The notes below the pieces were generated by a model. It had not been told where the DNA came from and ran no database searches. It saw only the letters and a program-made list of their open reading frames with translations. From positions 62,001-126,000 of the forward strand of contig NZ_SLXN01000008.1 in assembly GCF_004345855.1 (NCBI RefSeq): a DNA stretch of 64,000 nt, written 5' to 3'. Position numbers and translations under genes: made by a program. This DNA is from Sphingomonas sp. BK235. Lineage in GTDB: Bacteria > Pseudomonadota > Alphaproteobacteria > Sphingomonadales > Sphingomonadaceae. Of the stretch, positions 35,164-42,511 are shown piece by piece (positions within the stretch are counted from its first letter, which is position 1; each line of letters begins with the position of its first letter).

Positions 35164-36077
35164 CAGAAGTCCTCACCCGGCTTGGTGTTGGTGAGCATGA
35201 AGATGCGCTCCATGATCTCATCGGCTGACATGACGCCGAAGCCGATGGGGACGGTCTTGCGGGTGACGGTGTCGAAGAGCACCAGCGCCGGCGTCGCGAG
35301 CGGCACGCCCATCCGCTCGCGCTGACCGCTGTCGACGACGTAATTGGGGAAGGAGCGGCTCGGCCCGCCGTCGGTCGAGACTGCCATCACCGTCATGCGG
35401 TGACTGTCGGCGACCGAGCGCAGGATGGGCGAGAACACCTCACAGGCCGCGCAGCTCTGCGCGAAGAAATAGAACATGCCGTAGCGCTGGCCGATGCGCG
35501 CCAGCGCCTGGTCGCGGGTGGCGCTGCGGTTGTCGGTCCACGCGCGCTTACCGACCGTCGAGACCGGCCGCTGCAACGTGTAGTCGATGTCGGGGTTCTG
35601 CCAGAGCGCGCGCTGCCAGGTGTCGGAGAACACTGAGGCGCGGTCGAGCTGCTCGCGCTGGTAGCGGACGTAGGCGATCACGTTGGCCTCGGTCGGCTCG
35701 AGGATGGCCTTGTTCTTCAGCTCGTTCAGCTGCCGCGTGATGGCCTTCATGCGATCGGTGGCCGAAGCCTGCGCCTGCTGCGCGGCCTGCGGCGTCTTGG
35801 GCGGCGCCTTGGGGCGCTCGCAATAGAACCACTGCCCGAGCCGGCGCTGGCCGCAGTAGAAGTCGTCGCCCTGCACGGGACCGTCCGCTCTAGCTTCGAC
35901 GACGTCGGGCAGCGTCTGGTCCTCGGCCGAGGCGTCCTCGCCCGCGTCCGACATCGCGGCCGACTGCAGATCGAGCGACTGCGCCGGCGCCGCGATCGGC
36001 GCGGCCGCGGCGAGCAGCATGAGGAGCGTGGCGGCGAAGCGGCCGCGGCGGTTATCCCTGATCGTCGTCATCGTCAT
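35163..36077 (-). CDS. traF: TraF, thioredoxin-like conjugal pilus assembly protein
   Basis: 304 residues. A signal peptide (FAATLLMLLAAAAPIAAPAQS) precedes a helical linker with FYCGQRRLGQWFYC and a C-terminal thioredoxin-fold domain (YGMFYFFAQSCAACEVFSPIL...TPALVLFD). Unlike F TraF, which lost it, this protein keeps a CxxC pair (CAAC), so it may be redox-active, like TrbB. The ATG at 36077 has GGGGAGC upstream; it overlaps the preceding gene's end by 26 bases. Confidence 0.92.
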   Translation of the reverse strand: MTMTTIRDNRRGRFAATLLMLLAAAAPIAAPAQSLDLQSAAMSDAGEDASAEDQTLPDVVEARADGPVQGDDFYCGQRRLGQWFYCERPKAPPKTPQAAQQAQASATDRMKAITRQLNELKNKAILEPTEANVIAYVRYQREQLDRASVFSDTWQRALWQNPDIDYTLQRPVSTVGKRAWTDNRSATRDQALARIGQRYGMFYFFAQSCAACEVFSPILRSVADSHRMTVMAVSTDGGPSRSFPNYVVDSGQRERMGVPLATPALVLFDTVTRKTVPIGFGVMSADEIMERIFMLTNTKPGEDF

Positions 36078-36459
36078 GCTCCCCGTCGAGCTCAATCATT
36101 GCGAGTTGAAGGACCGACATCATCCGCGCGACGTCGAGCATCTTGGTGCCCTGATCGAGCATGCGGACGATACCGCGCAGGTGGCTGCGGCCGTGCTTGC
36201 GGCCCTTGATCGTGGCGCGCATGCCTGTCGGGCGGCGAACCAGCCAGCCGGCATCGACCATGCGCGGGAAGGAGCGCTCGACCTCGCGCGGGTCGACGTC
36301 GCACTGAAACCAGTGGCTAACCGTCTGCGCGACCTCGCCCGCGGAGGTGCCGCGGCTCGAGCGATGAATACGAAGGAACACCGCCAGATCGAGCACCGAC
36401 ATGTCGATCATGCACGGCCCCCCCGGACCGTCCGCATCATTTGCGCCCGTGAAGGTCAT
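36052..36459 (-). CDS. small basic winged-helix-like protein between traN and traF
   Basis: 135 residues. The middle (VLDLAVFLRIHRSSRGTSAGEVAQTVSHWFQCDVDPREVERSFPRMVDAGWLVRRPTGMRATIKGRKHGRS) looks like a winged helix with a basic wing, and the tail ends in an acidic HDDDDDQG. It overlaps traN by 23 bases and traF by 26 bases, so it is built into the operon. No tra family covers it. It may be a DNA-binding regulator of transfer, or a helper protein; the function is unknown. The start could also be 36411. Confidence 0.6.
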   Translation of the reverse strand: MTFTGANDADGPGGPCMIDMSVLDLAVFLRIHRSSRGTSAGEVAQTVSHWFQCDVDPREVERSFPRMVDAGWLVRRPTGMRATIKGRKHGRSHLRGIVRMLDQGTKMLDVARMMSVLQLAMIELDGEHDDDDDQG

Positions 36460-38230
36460 AATACCCCTGAATTTTTTGCTGGATGCCGGTCATTACGCTG
36501 ACCTCATCCGGCAGCTTCGCTGCGTCCATGAACTCGGCATAGACCTCGGAGAAATCCATCTTCGACAGATCGAGGCGCTGAAACTCCTCGATCGTGAAGC
36601 CCTTGCAGGTTTCGTCCTTGGGTTTGCCCCATGGCTTGTTGATCTGCAGGCGACCTTGTTCCTGCAGGATCCGGGAAAGCTTGCTGCCGAAGCAGCAGTA
36701 GGCGTCCTTCGACGTCACGCAGACGCCGAGGATCTTGTCCGAGCAGTAGGATCCGACCTTATGGCAGAGCCCCTTGTCGTCCTTCTCGTCGAGCTGCTTC
36801 TCGGCCGAGCTGCACAGCCACGGCGTCAACAGCGGCACGCCCTTGCCCGAGCAGCAATTCGACGCACCGAAGATCTTCTTGTTGCAGGTGTTACGCTCGC
36901 CCGAGAAGACCGTGAGCTTGTCGGGATCGAACTGCTTGCCCGCATCGCCGATCGCGTGGAGCGCCACCAGCGCGTCCTTGAACTCGGTCGAGGCCTCACG
37001 CTCGATCTGCTCGCAATCGCCGTTGATGCAGTAGACGTCGTTGCCGCAGACATACTGCTTGTCGGTCGCCGCAGGATCGTCAGGCAGCGGGCAGCTGTAG
37101 ACGCGCTGCGACACCTTGCAGGCGCCGTCTCTCGGATCGTCGAGGCACTCGTCGCGCAGGAACGTGCACTGCTTGTTGTCGTCGAGCGCGCTGCAGTCGC
37201 TCGCTGGCTGGAGCCGCTGGCAGGTGAACGTCCGCGACCAGGCCCAGCAGCTCTGCGTTACCGCCACGCCCTCGATCGTGCGCGTCTCTGGACCTTCGGT
37301 GCAGACCTCGGCAGCCTGCGGCGTGCAGCTCGCGTCCGCGGCGAGCGCGGGGCAGGTGCCCTCGTTGCGCGTCACGGTGACGCTCGTTTCGCCTTCCTTC
37401 TTCAGGAAGACGGTGTTGGTCTTGAAGTTGAAATGTGCCGGGATCTCGGCCTGCGGGATCTCAGTCGAGCAGGAGTATAGCTGCGCGGTGCCGCTGACCT
37501 TGCTCTTACAGAATTTGCGGTAGTCCTCGATGTTCGTGCCACCGGCGCCCATCTCGATTTGGGCATCGCAGACGTGCTTGGACACCGGCTCGGCGCGGCA
37601 GATGCCGGCCGCGACCTTGGCCTGCATCACCGTATTTCGAGCAAAGCCGTTGCCCTCGTTCTTGTCCGGCGCGCCGTAGTAGAACCACCGCGAGGTATTG
37701 ACGACGTTCGGCACCATGGTGCCGCGGCAGGTCTCGTTGGCCTGGGTGACCTTGGAGCCCTTGTTGCAGGTCGCCTCGTAATAGCCCTTCGACCCAACCG
37801 AGGGCGGGAGAGCGGTGCAGGTGCCGGTCGTGCCGCCGATGTTCTGCCCGCCGAGATAGGTCTCGGGGTCCTTCTCGATTGCGGTGCCGCGCGAGGTGGC
37901 GGCGAGAATCTCCGAGTTGCTGAAGCTTGGGCGGGTGCCGGCCGTGTCGACGACGGTGCCATAGGCGTCGCTGGTCGGCGCGGCGCCTTTGCCGTCCGTC
38001 GTCAGCTTGTCGGGATCGTCGAAATAGACCTTCTCGGGCAGGTCCGTGCCGCCGTAGCCGGGCAGCTCCTGCAGCTTGGCGTCGCTGGGTCCCAGGCTCT
38101 CGTCCGCGCGCATCGCCTTGCCCATGGCGTTGCCTTCCTGGCGCGCCTGCTCGATCGTCGTCTGCGCGATGACGCCGCTGGCGCCGCCCGCAATGACGGC
38201 GAGGAAAAGCGAGGCGGCGAGGCGCTTCAC
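36437..38230 (-). CDS. traN: TraN, outer-membrane mating-pair stabilisation adhesin
   Basis: 597 residues with a signal peptide (LAASLFLAVIAGGASGVIAQ) and more than 30 cysteines spread through the mature protein. The C-terminal part has the TraN pattern (CCSGKGVPLLTPWLCSSAEKQLDEKDDKGLCHKVGSYCSDKILGVCVTSKDAYCCFGSKLSRILQEQGR). It recognises recipient-surface receptors. Its many disulfides explain the DsbC and TraF/TrbC thioredoxin-like genes in the same operon. The next gene starts inside its 3' end. Confidence 0.93.
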   Translation of the reverse strand: MKRLAASLFLAVIAGGASGVIAQTTIEQARQEGNAMGKAMRADESLGPSDAKLQELPGYGGTDLPEKVYFDDPDKLTTDGKGAAPTSDAYGTVVDTAGTRPSFSNSEILAATSRGTAIEKDPETYLGGQNIGGTTGTCTALPPSVGSKGYYEATCNKGSKVTQANETCRGTMVPNVVNTSRWFYYGAPDKNEGNGFARNTVMQAKVAAGICRAEPVSKHVCDAQIEMGAGGTNIEDYRKFCKSKVSGTAQLYSCSTEIPQAEIPAHFNFKTNTVFLKKEGETSVTVTRNEGTCPALAADASCTPQAAEVCTEGPETRTIEGVAVTQSCWAWSRTFTCQRLQPASDCSALDDNKQCTFLRDECLDDPRDGACKVSQRVYSCPLPDDPAATDKQYVCGNDVYCINGDCEQIEREASTEFKDALVALHAIGDAGKQFDPDKLTVFSGERNTCNKKIFGASNCCSGKGVPLLTPWLCSSAEKQLDEKDDKGLCHKVGSYCSDKILGVCVTSKDAYCCFGSKLSRILQEQGRLQINKPWGKPKDETCKGFTIEEFQRLDLSKMDFSEVYAEFMDAAKLPDEVSVMTGIQQKIQGYYDLHGRK

Positions 38231-38974
38231 CTACGCGCCCTTGCCCATGTTGCGCAGCGCCACGGATGCGACGCCAGCGCCAGGTCCACGCCCGTCAACG
38301 AAGGTGTCGAGCACATAGCGCACCGACACGTTGCCGGTGATGCGATCGAACGCCGGAACGGCGGTGCGGCAGTTGAGGCCGGAGCACAGGTCGAAGTCGG
38401 AGGAGACCGCGACATAGGTCGGCACCGCCTGCACGTCGAAGGCGCGGAACAGGCGCGGGTCGATGCCGACGTTGGAGAGCTGATCCTTCTCGGTCACGAC
38501 CTTGCTCAGCGCGTCGCTGAACGCCTTCATCGAATTGTTCGGGAAGCCGCGAAACACGACCACGCCGCCCGCCTTGGCGGTGTCGGCGATGAGCTGGCGC
38601 AGCGCCGGCGCCGGCATCGACAGGCTGGCGAAGGCGATGAACTGCGGCGCGTCACCGCGGCCGGTCGACGACACGTTCTGGCTTGCGCCCTTGATGATCT
38701 CGTCGAAGTCGAACGCACCGTCACCGTTCATCGGCAGGTCGGCCTTGGCCAGCTCGGTGAGGTTGCCGGTCGCCTTGTCCTGCACCGCGACCGCTTCCTG
38801 GCGGAAGGCGTCGCCGCGGTTGCGGACCTGCTCGGCGAAGGTTTCGGCGTCGCCCTGCATGGCGGCCGAGCGGCGCTTGATCGCCTCGAGGTCGAGCCCG
38901 TCGACTGTCTGACCGATGGCCTGGATGCCGGCGAGCCCGGCGATCCCGGCAGCGACAAGGAGGAAGCGGCGCAT
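38231..38974 (-). CDS. trbC: TrbC, F-type periplasmic pilus assembly protein
   Basis: 247 residues with signal peptide (RFLLVAAGIAGLAGIQAIGQ) and the TrbC_Ftype domain with a thioredoxin-like fold (PQFIAFASLSMPAPALRQLIADTAKAGGVVVFRGFPNNS ... VQAVPTYVAV). The start at 38974 has GAGGAGACCCTG upstream; a longer frame exists but lacks this. It is part of the TraW-TraU-TrbC periplasmic set and in F interacts with TraW. It directly abuts traN. Confidence 0.92.
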   Translation of the reverse strand: MRRFLLVAAGIAGLAGIQAIGQTVDGLDLEAIKRRSAAMQGDAETFAEQVRNRGDAFRQEAVAVQDKATGNLTELAKADLPMNGDGAFDFDEIIKGASQNVSSTGRGDAPQFIAFASLSMPAPALRQLIADTAKAGGVVVFRGFPNNSMKAFSDALSKVVTEKDQLSNVGIDPRLFRAFDVQAVPTYVAVSSDFDLCSGLNCRTAVPAFDRITGNVSVRYVLDTFVDGRGPGAGVASVALRNMGKGA

Positions 38975-38984
38975 CAGGGTCTCC

Positions 38985-40001
38985 TCACAGTACGCAGCAG
39001 TTGCGCTTGCGCCAGACGAGATAGCCCATGTCCTCACCCTTCACGGGGAAGGCACGGCCAGCCTGCGGCGGCATCGTCGACGCGCCGAGCGGCGAGCACG
39101 CCGCCTTGCCGCTGACGGTCGGGATCGGGTTGGTCATCTGGACGCGGTATTGCTGCTTCTTCAGCACCGGCATCGGGTACTTGTTGCACAGGCCCTTGGA
39201 GCCCATCGTGCCCCAGGCGAGGCCCTCGCGGTGGATCTTGAAGGCGAAGCGAGCAAGCGCAAGGCGCGACGCCTGCACGTGACCGACCGAGGCGGCGATG
39301 TTGCCGTTGATGGGATACATCGGCCCCTGGCAGCCAGCGCACCAGAAGGTCGCATCGAGCGGCAGCTTGGCGGTTGCGGCGATGCAGTCGCCCGCGCACG
39401 CGGCCTGCGCGATCGGCGAGGAGAAGAGCACGGCTTCCGGATTGATGAGGGCGGTGAGCGAGTCATCCTGCCAGAGCGGGTCGACCTCCGTCATGTAGGC
39501 GATGTCGAACGACGACTGCTCGAAGCACGCGAAATCGGCGAGGATCTCCATCCAGTAGAGCAGGGGGTAGACGTACCAGTGGACGTGCCACTTGGACGTG
39601 TTCTGCCCATTGCCGCCCTTCTGCGACGGGCCGGAGAGCTGGCCTTGGCCGATGTCGAAACCCGGCGAGATCTTGGTGCCGCCCAGGTTCACGAAGCACC
39701 ACGGCTTCGTCGAAACGTCGGCTAGACGCACAGGCTCCCAGAAGCCCGCCGCGATGCCGATCCGCGGCACAGGCGAGCCGCAGGCGCAGACCGGCAGGTT
39801 GGGGTTGTCGGTGTCAGGCCGGTTGCTCGGCCAGATCTTCAGCCCGCCTACCGAGAGCGGAAAGAGGCAGGACCAGCAGACGTCCGTGATCGGGTTGACG
39901 AACTTGCCGGTACACTTCGACTGCGCCTCCGCGCGCGGGCTCAGCACCGCCGACAGGGCGAAGGCGAAGAGCGCGAGGGTGAGGAGGCGCAACGCCTTCA
40001 C
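38985..40001 (-). CDS. traU: TraU, conjugal pilus assembly/DNA transfer protein
   Basis: 338 residues, like F TraU (330). Signal peptide (LRLLTLALFAFALSAVLSPRAEA), then the family landmarks KFVNPITDVCWSCLFPLSVGG, NLPVCACG, GFWEPVRLADVSTKPWCFVNLGG and a Cys-rich remainder ending NCCVL. It is a periplasmic protein needed for DNA transfer more than for pilus formation. It overlaps the upstream small membrane gene by four bases. Confidence 0.93.
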   Translation of the reverse strand: MKALRLLTLALFAFALSAVLSPRAEAQSKCTGKFVNPITDVCWSCLFPLSVGGLKIWPSNRPDTDNPNLPVCACGSPVPRIGIAAGFWEPVRLADVSTKPWCFVNLGGTKISPGFDIGQGQLSGPSQKGGNGQNTSKWHVHWYVYPLLYWMEILADFACFEQSSFDIAYMTEVDPLWQDDSLTALINPEAVLFSSPIAQAACAGDCIAATAKLPLDATFWCAGCQGPMYPINGNIAASVGHVQASRLALARFAFKIHREGLAWGTMGSKGLCNKYPMPVLKKQQYRVQMTNPIPTVSGKAACSPLGASTMPPQAGRAFPVKGEDMGYLVWRKRNCCVL

Positions 40002-40276
40002 GCGACCTCCTCCGACGAGGTGGCGGCGTCGAGGTAGGCGTTGTCGGCACGGTTCTTCCGGAACACGTAGAGTGTCGTGTGAAGCGCAGTCACGGCGAGG
40101 AGGGCGGCCACCATGAACGAGGCAGGCCGACCGAACAGCTGCACCAGGGTGCTGATCGACAGCACGCCGAGCGCCGAGGCCACGCAGAGCACCTGGAAGG
40201 TGCGGCGCATGCCGCGCAGCTCGTCCGTTTCCGGCGCGGCCATCGGCGTCTTCATCATGTCGAGCCAGAGCGGCAT
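39998..40276 (-). CDS. small two-TM membrane protein in tra operon
   Basis: 92 residues with two hydrophobic helices (FQVLCVASALGVLSISTLVQLF and FMVAALLAVTALHTTLYVF). It overlaps traW by one base and traU by four bases, so it is translationally coupled. No F counterpart is recognised. Its place between TraW and TraU, both periplasmic assembly proteins, suggests an inner-membrane accessory of the transfer channel. Confidence 0.65.
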   Translation of the reverse strand: MPLWLDMMKTPMAAPETDELRGMRRTFQVLCVASALGVLSISTLVQLFGRPASFMVAALLAVTALHTTLYVFRKNRADNAYLDAATSSEEVA

Positions 40277-40914
40277 CAGCTGTTCCCTTTCAGCTTGATC
40301 TCGGAGAGCTTCATGACCCGGCCGTCCTGGACGGCGACCGCGGGGGTGTGGCGGATGCCGAGCTTGCCGGTCAGCCGGCCTTCCTGGTCGAAGTAGAAGC
40401 GGCGCTGGCGCTGGGTCATCTCATCGATCGGCGAGCCGCTCACGAGGATGATCTTGGCCTTGAGGTCGCTGTAGGTCGTCGTCGCCCACGACATCTCGGC
40501 GTCGTTGTCGCCGTCGACGAAGACGAGCGCTTGGCTTACCGCGGCGAAGTCCAGCGGGTTCACTGTCTGCCCGCGGCGCGCGATGTAATTGCCCTTTTGG
40601 TCCTGCACGTCGCGCTCGATCGTGATCGTGGGGTCATAGGCCCAGGTGCGCGCTTCCGACGCCGGCGTGATGCCAGCGACCGGCTTGGGGCGGCGAACGC
40701 GCGCCTCGGTCCGCTTGGCGAAGGCAGCGTTCATGCGGTCGATCTCGCCGTCCGACTGCAGCCGCTGCAGCTTGGCCTCGATCGTCGCCAGCAGGTCTGG
40801 CTCTACGATCGGGAAGACCTGGCCGACCACGCCGTGATCGCGCGCGCGGGTCGCCGAGGTCAGCGATATCGAGAGCAGCGCCAGACACGCGACGGACTCG
40901 AGCGCGCGCTTCAC
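40276..40914 (-). CDS. traW: TraW, conjugal pilus assembly protein
   Basis: 212 residues, same size as F TraW (210). Signal peptide (LESVACLALLSISLTSATRA), then GVVGQVFPIVEPDLLATIEAKLQRL, a typical TraW start, and YDPTITIERDVQDQKGNYIARRGQTVNPLD, a family landmark, with FVDGDNDAEMSW. It is periplasmic and partners TrbC. Four-base overlap with the upstream peptidase gene. Confidence 0.93.
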   Translation of the reverse strand: MKRALESVACLALLSISLTSATRARDHGVVGQVFPIVEPDLLATIEAKLQRLQSDGEIDRMNAAFAKRTEARVRRPKPVAGITPASEARTWAYDPTITIERDVQDQKGNYIARRGQTVNPLDFAAVSQALVFVDGDNDAEMSWATTTYSDLKAKIILVSGSPIDEMTQRQRRFYFDQEGRLTGKLGIRHTPAVAVQDGRVMKLSEIKLKGNS

Positions 40915-41468
40915 AGGATCGGCTTTCCGACGCCGACGATCGCGGCGGTGCAGGCGTAACCGATCGCGGCGTAGCGGCTATCGAAGCCGTCCTTGTGCGG
41001 ACTGCCGACGAAGTAGCAGCCGCGGGGGATCACGCCGGTTGGCCCGGGCACGAGACGCTCGCCGAACTTGCTGACGGGCTTCATGCGCGCGACGAGCTTG
41101 CCCGCGACGATGACGTCGGCACCGCGATGCCGGACCACGTCCCCGGGCATGCCGTAGACAATCTTGCCGAACATCTGCTTCTTGGCGCCGAAGTGACGCA
41201 CCACCAGCGGCGCCTTCGGCGGCACGAAGAACACGTACTCGCCCCGCGCTGGCGTCGCGGTCTTGTGGATTACGAAGGCCCAGTTGGGCAGCGATTGCGA
41301 GGAGTTGATGAGCAGCGCGTGGTTCTCGCGCCAGCTCGCCAGCGCATTGAGCGACAGCCCGCCTGCCGTGAAGAGCCCGAGCGCCGCCCACAGCCGCTTG
41401 CGCGGGCGAAAGCGCTCGCCGGCGACCGGCGCCGGGAGGGCGGCGGCCTTACTGGCCACCGGGACCAC
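40911..41468 (-). CDS. S26-family signal peptidase (TraF/TrhP-like), pilin maturation candidate
   Basis: About 185 residues from a GTG near 41468 (41459 also possible), starting inside trbI. One membrane helix (LWAALGLFTAGGLSLNALASW), catalytic Ser in NSSQSLPNWAF and general-base Lys in MFGKIVYGMPGDVV, then GDVVRHRGADVIVAGK. This is the RP4 TraF/R27 TrhP subclass, whose members process and cyclise conjugative pilins. The core F plasmid operon has no such gene, so its presence suggests that the TraA pilin here is cut, perhaps cyclised, by a dedicated enzyme. Confidence 0.8.
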   Translation of the reverse strand: MVPVASKAAALPAPVAGERFRPRKRLWAALGLFTAGGLSLNALASWRENHALLINSSQSLPNWAFVIHKTATPARGEYVFFVPPKAPLVVRHFGAKKQMFGKIVYGMPGDVVRHRGADVIVAGKLVARMKPVSKFGERLVPGPTGVIPRGCYFVGSPHKDGFDSRYAAIGYACTAAIVGVGKPIL

Positions 41469-42150
41469 CGAAGGTCGAGACGCTGGCGCCCTGAGCCGCC
41501 ATGTCGGGGGCAGGCGCAGGAACGCCCGCGTCCGTAGAGGGCATTGGCCCGAACGGTGAGCCCGCCGGAACATCGGTCGGCGTCTGCGCGAGCTCGACCG
41601 GGGAGGGGGCTGCGGCTGGCGCGACCTGCGCAACCGGTGCCTGTCCGCGCATCATCGCGCCCATCTGCGCGGGCGATGCCGCCTGCGGCACCTTGACGCC
41701 CGCGGCATAGACCGCCTTGGCGACCTCGGCAGTGATGTCGGGCACGCTCTTGGAGAGCACCGCCTCACCGACGAGCACCACCTGGCCCGCCGCGCCGCGG
41801 CGCTGCAGCTCGCCGTCGAGCGTCGCCATGAAGGTGCGCATCTGCGCCTGGACCTGCTCGGGCGGGGTTGCACTGCGCGCCTGCGCCTGGACGTACTCGC
41901 CGACGATCTTGGAGAGATCCGCCTTGACGATGTGCTGCGGCTTCTCCGCGGTCACCGCCTTGGTGATCCACATCGCCCAAACCAGCGCGACGAGGAGGGC
42001 CGCACCGAGGAGCAGCTGCTGCGCGGTGTAGCCGGCGAAGACGGCACGGCGACGCGCGGGCGCGATCGTGGCGGAGGCGGGAGCGGGGGCGGGGGCCGCG
42101 GTGGCAGGCTGGGGCGCGACAGGCGCGCCCATCTCGTTGTTGTCGGTCAT
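41449..42150 (-). CDS. trbI: TrbI, F-type conjugal transfer protein
   Basis: 233 residues, longer than F TrbI (128). An Ala/Pro-rich N-terminal cytosolic arm, one membrane helix (GAALLVALVWAMWITKAVTA), the TrbI_Ftype core (VKADLSKIVGEYVQAQAR ... MATLDGELQRRGAAGQVVLVGEAVLSKSVPDITAEVAKAVY) and a Pro/Ala-rich C-terminal tail of about 80 residues. It influences pilus retraction. The tail overlaps the start of the peptidase gene. Confidence 0.88.
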   Translation of the reverse strand: MTDNNEMGAPVAPQPATAAPAPAPASATIAPARRRAVFAGYTAQQLLLGAALLVALVWAMWITKAVTAEKPQHIVKADLSKIVGEYVQAQARSATPPEQVQAQMRTFMATLDGELQRRGAAGQVVLVGEAVLSKSVPDITAEVAKAVYAAGVKVPQAASPAQMGAMMRGQAPVAQVAPAAAPSPVELAQTPTDVPAGSPFGPMPSTDAGVPAPAPDMAAQGASVSTFGGPGGQ

Positions 42151-42506
42151 GCGCGCGGCTCCTTGGCGGCCGGGTCACCCGGGAGGATGGCGTGACGGCG
42201 GAAGAAGATGAGCGCGCCCGACACGATCATGTGGACGATGCCGACGGTGATCTTGAACTGGTCGACGCGCGCGGGGCCTGCCGCGAGGTAGCGGCTGGTC
42301 ATGTTCTCGAGGTGGTTCATCATGCCATCGAGCGAGAAGCCGCCCAGCACGAGGAAGAAGAGGACGAACACGCCCCAGGTCATCAGCAGCGTGGTGGCGA
42401 GGAAGCCCGTCATGTGCAGGCCGAAGTAGAGCAGGAAGCCGGCATCGGTGCGCGCGGCCGGCCGGGGCGGCGAGAGCGGCACGATGCGATCGGGATGCGT
42501 TGCCAT
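42147..42506 (-). CDS. two-TM membrane protein between traC and trbI
   Basis: 119 residues with two hydrophobic helices (FLATTLLMTWGVFVLFFLVLGGF and ITVGIVHMIVSGALIFF). It starts five bases after traC and overlaps trbI by four bases. No F tra family recognised, though similar small membrane proteins occur at this place in other sphingomonad tra operons, as far as I recall. It is a likely inner-membrane channel accessory. Confidence 0.65.
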   Translation of the reverse strand: MATHPDRIVPLSPPRPAARTDAGFLLYFGLHMTGFLATTLLMTWGVFVLFFLVLGGFSLDGMMNHLENMTSRYLAAGPARVDQFKITVGIVHMIVSGALIFFRRHAILPGDPAAKEPRA

Positions 42507-42511
42507 GAGGG

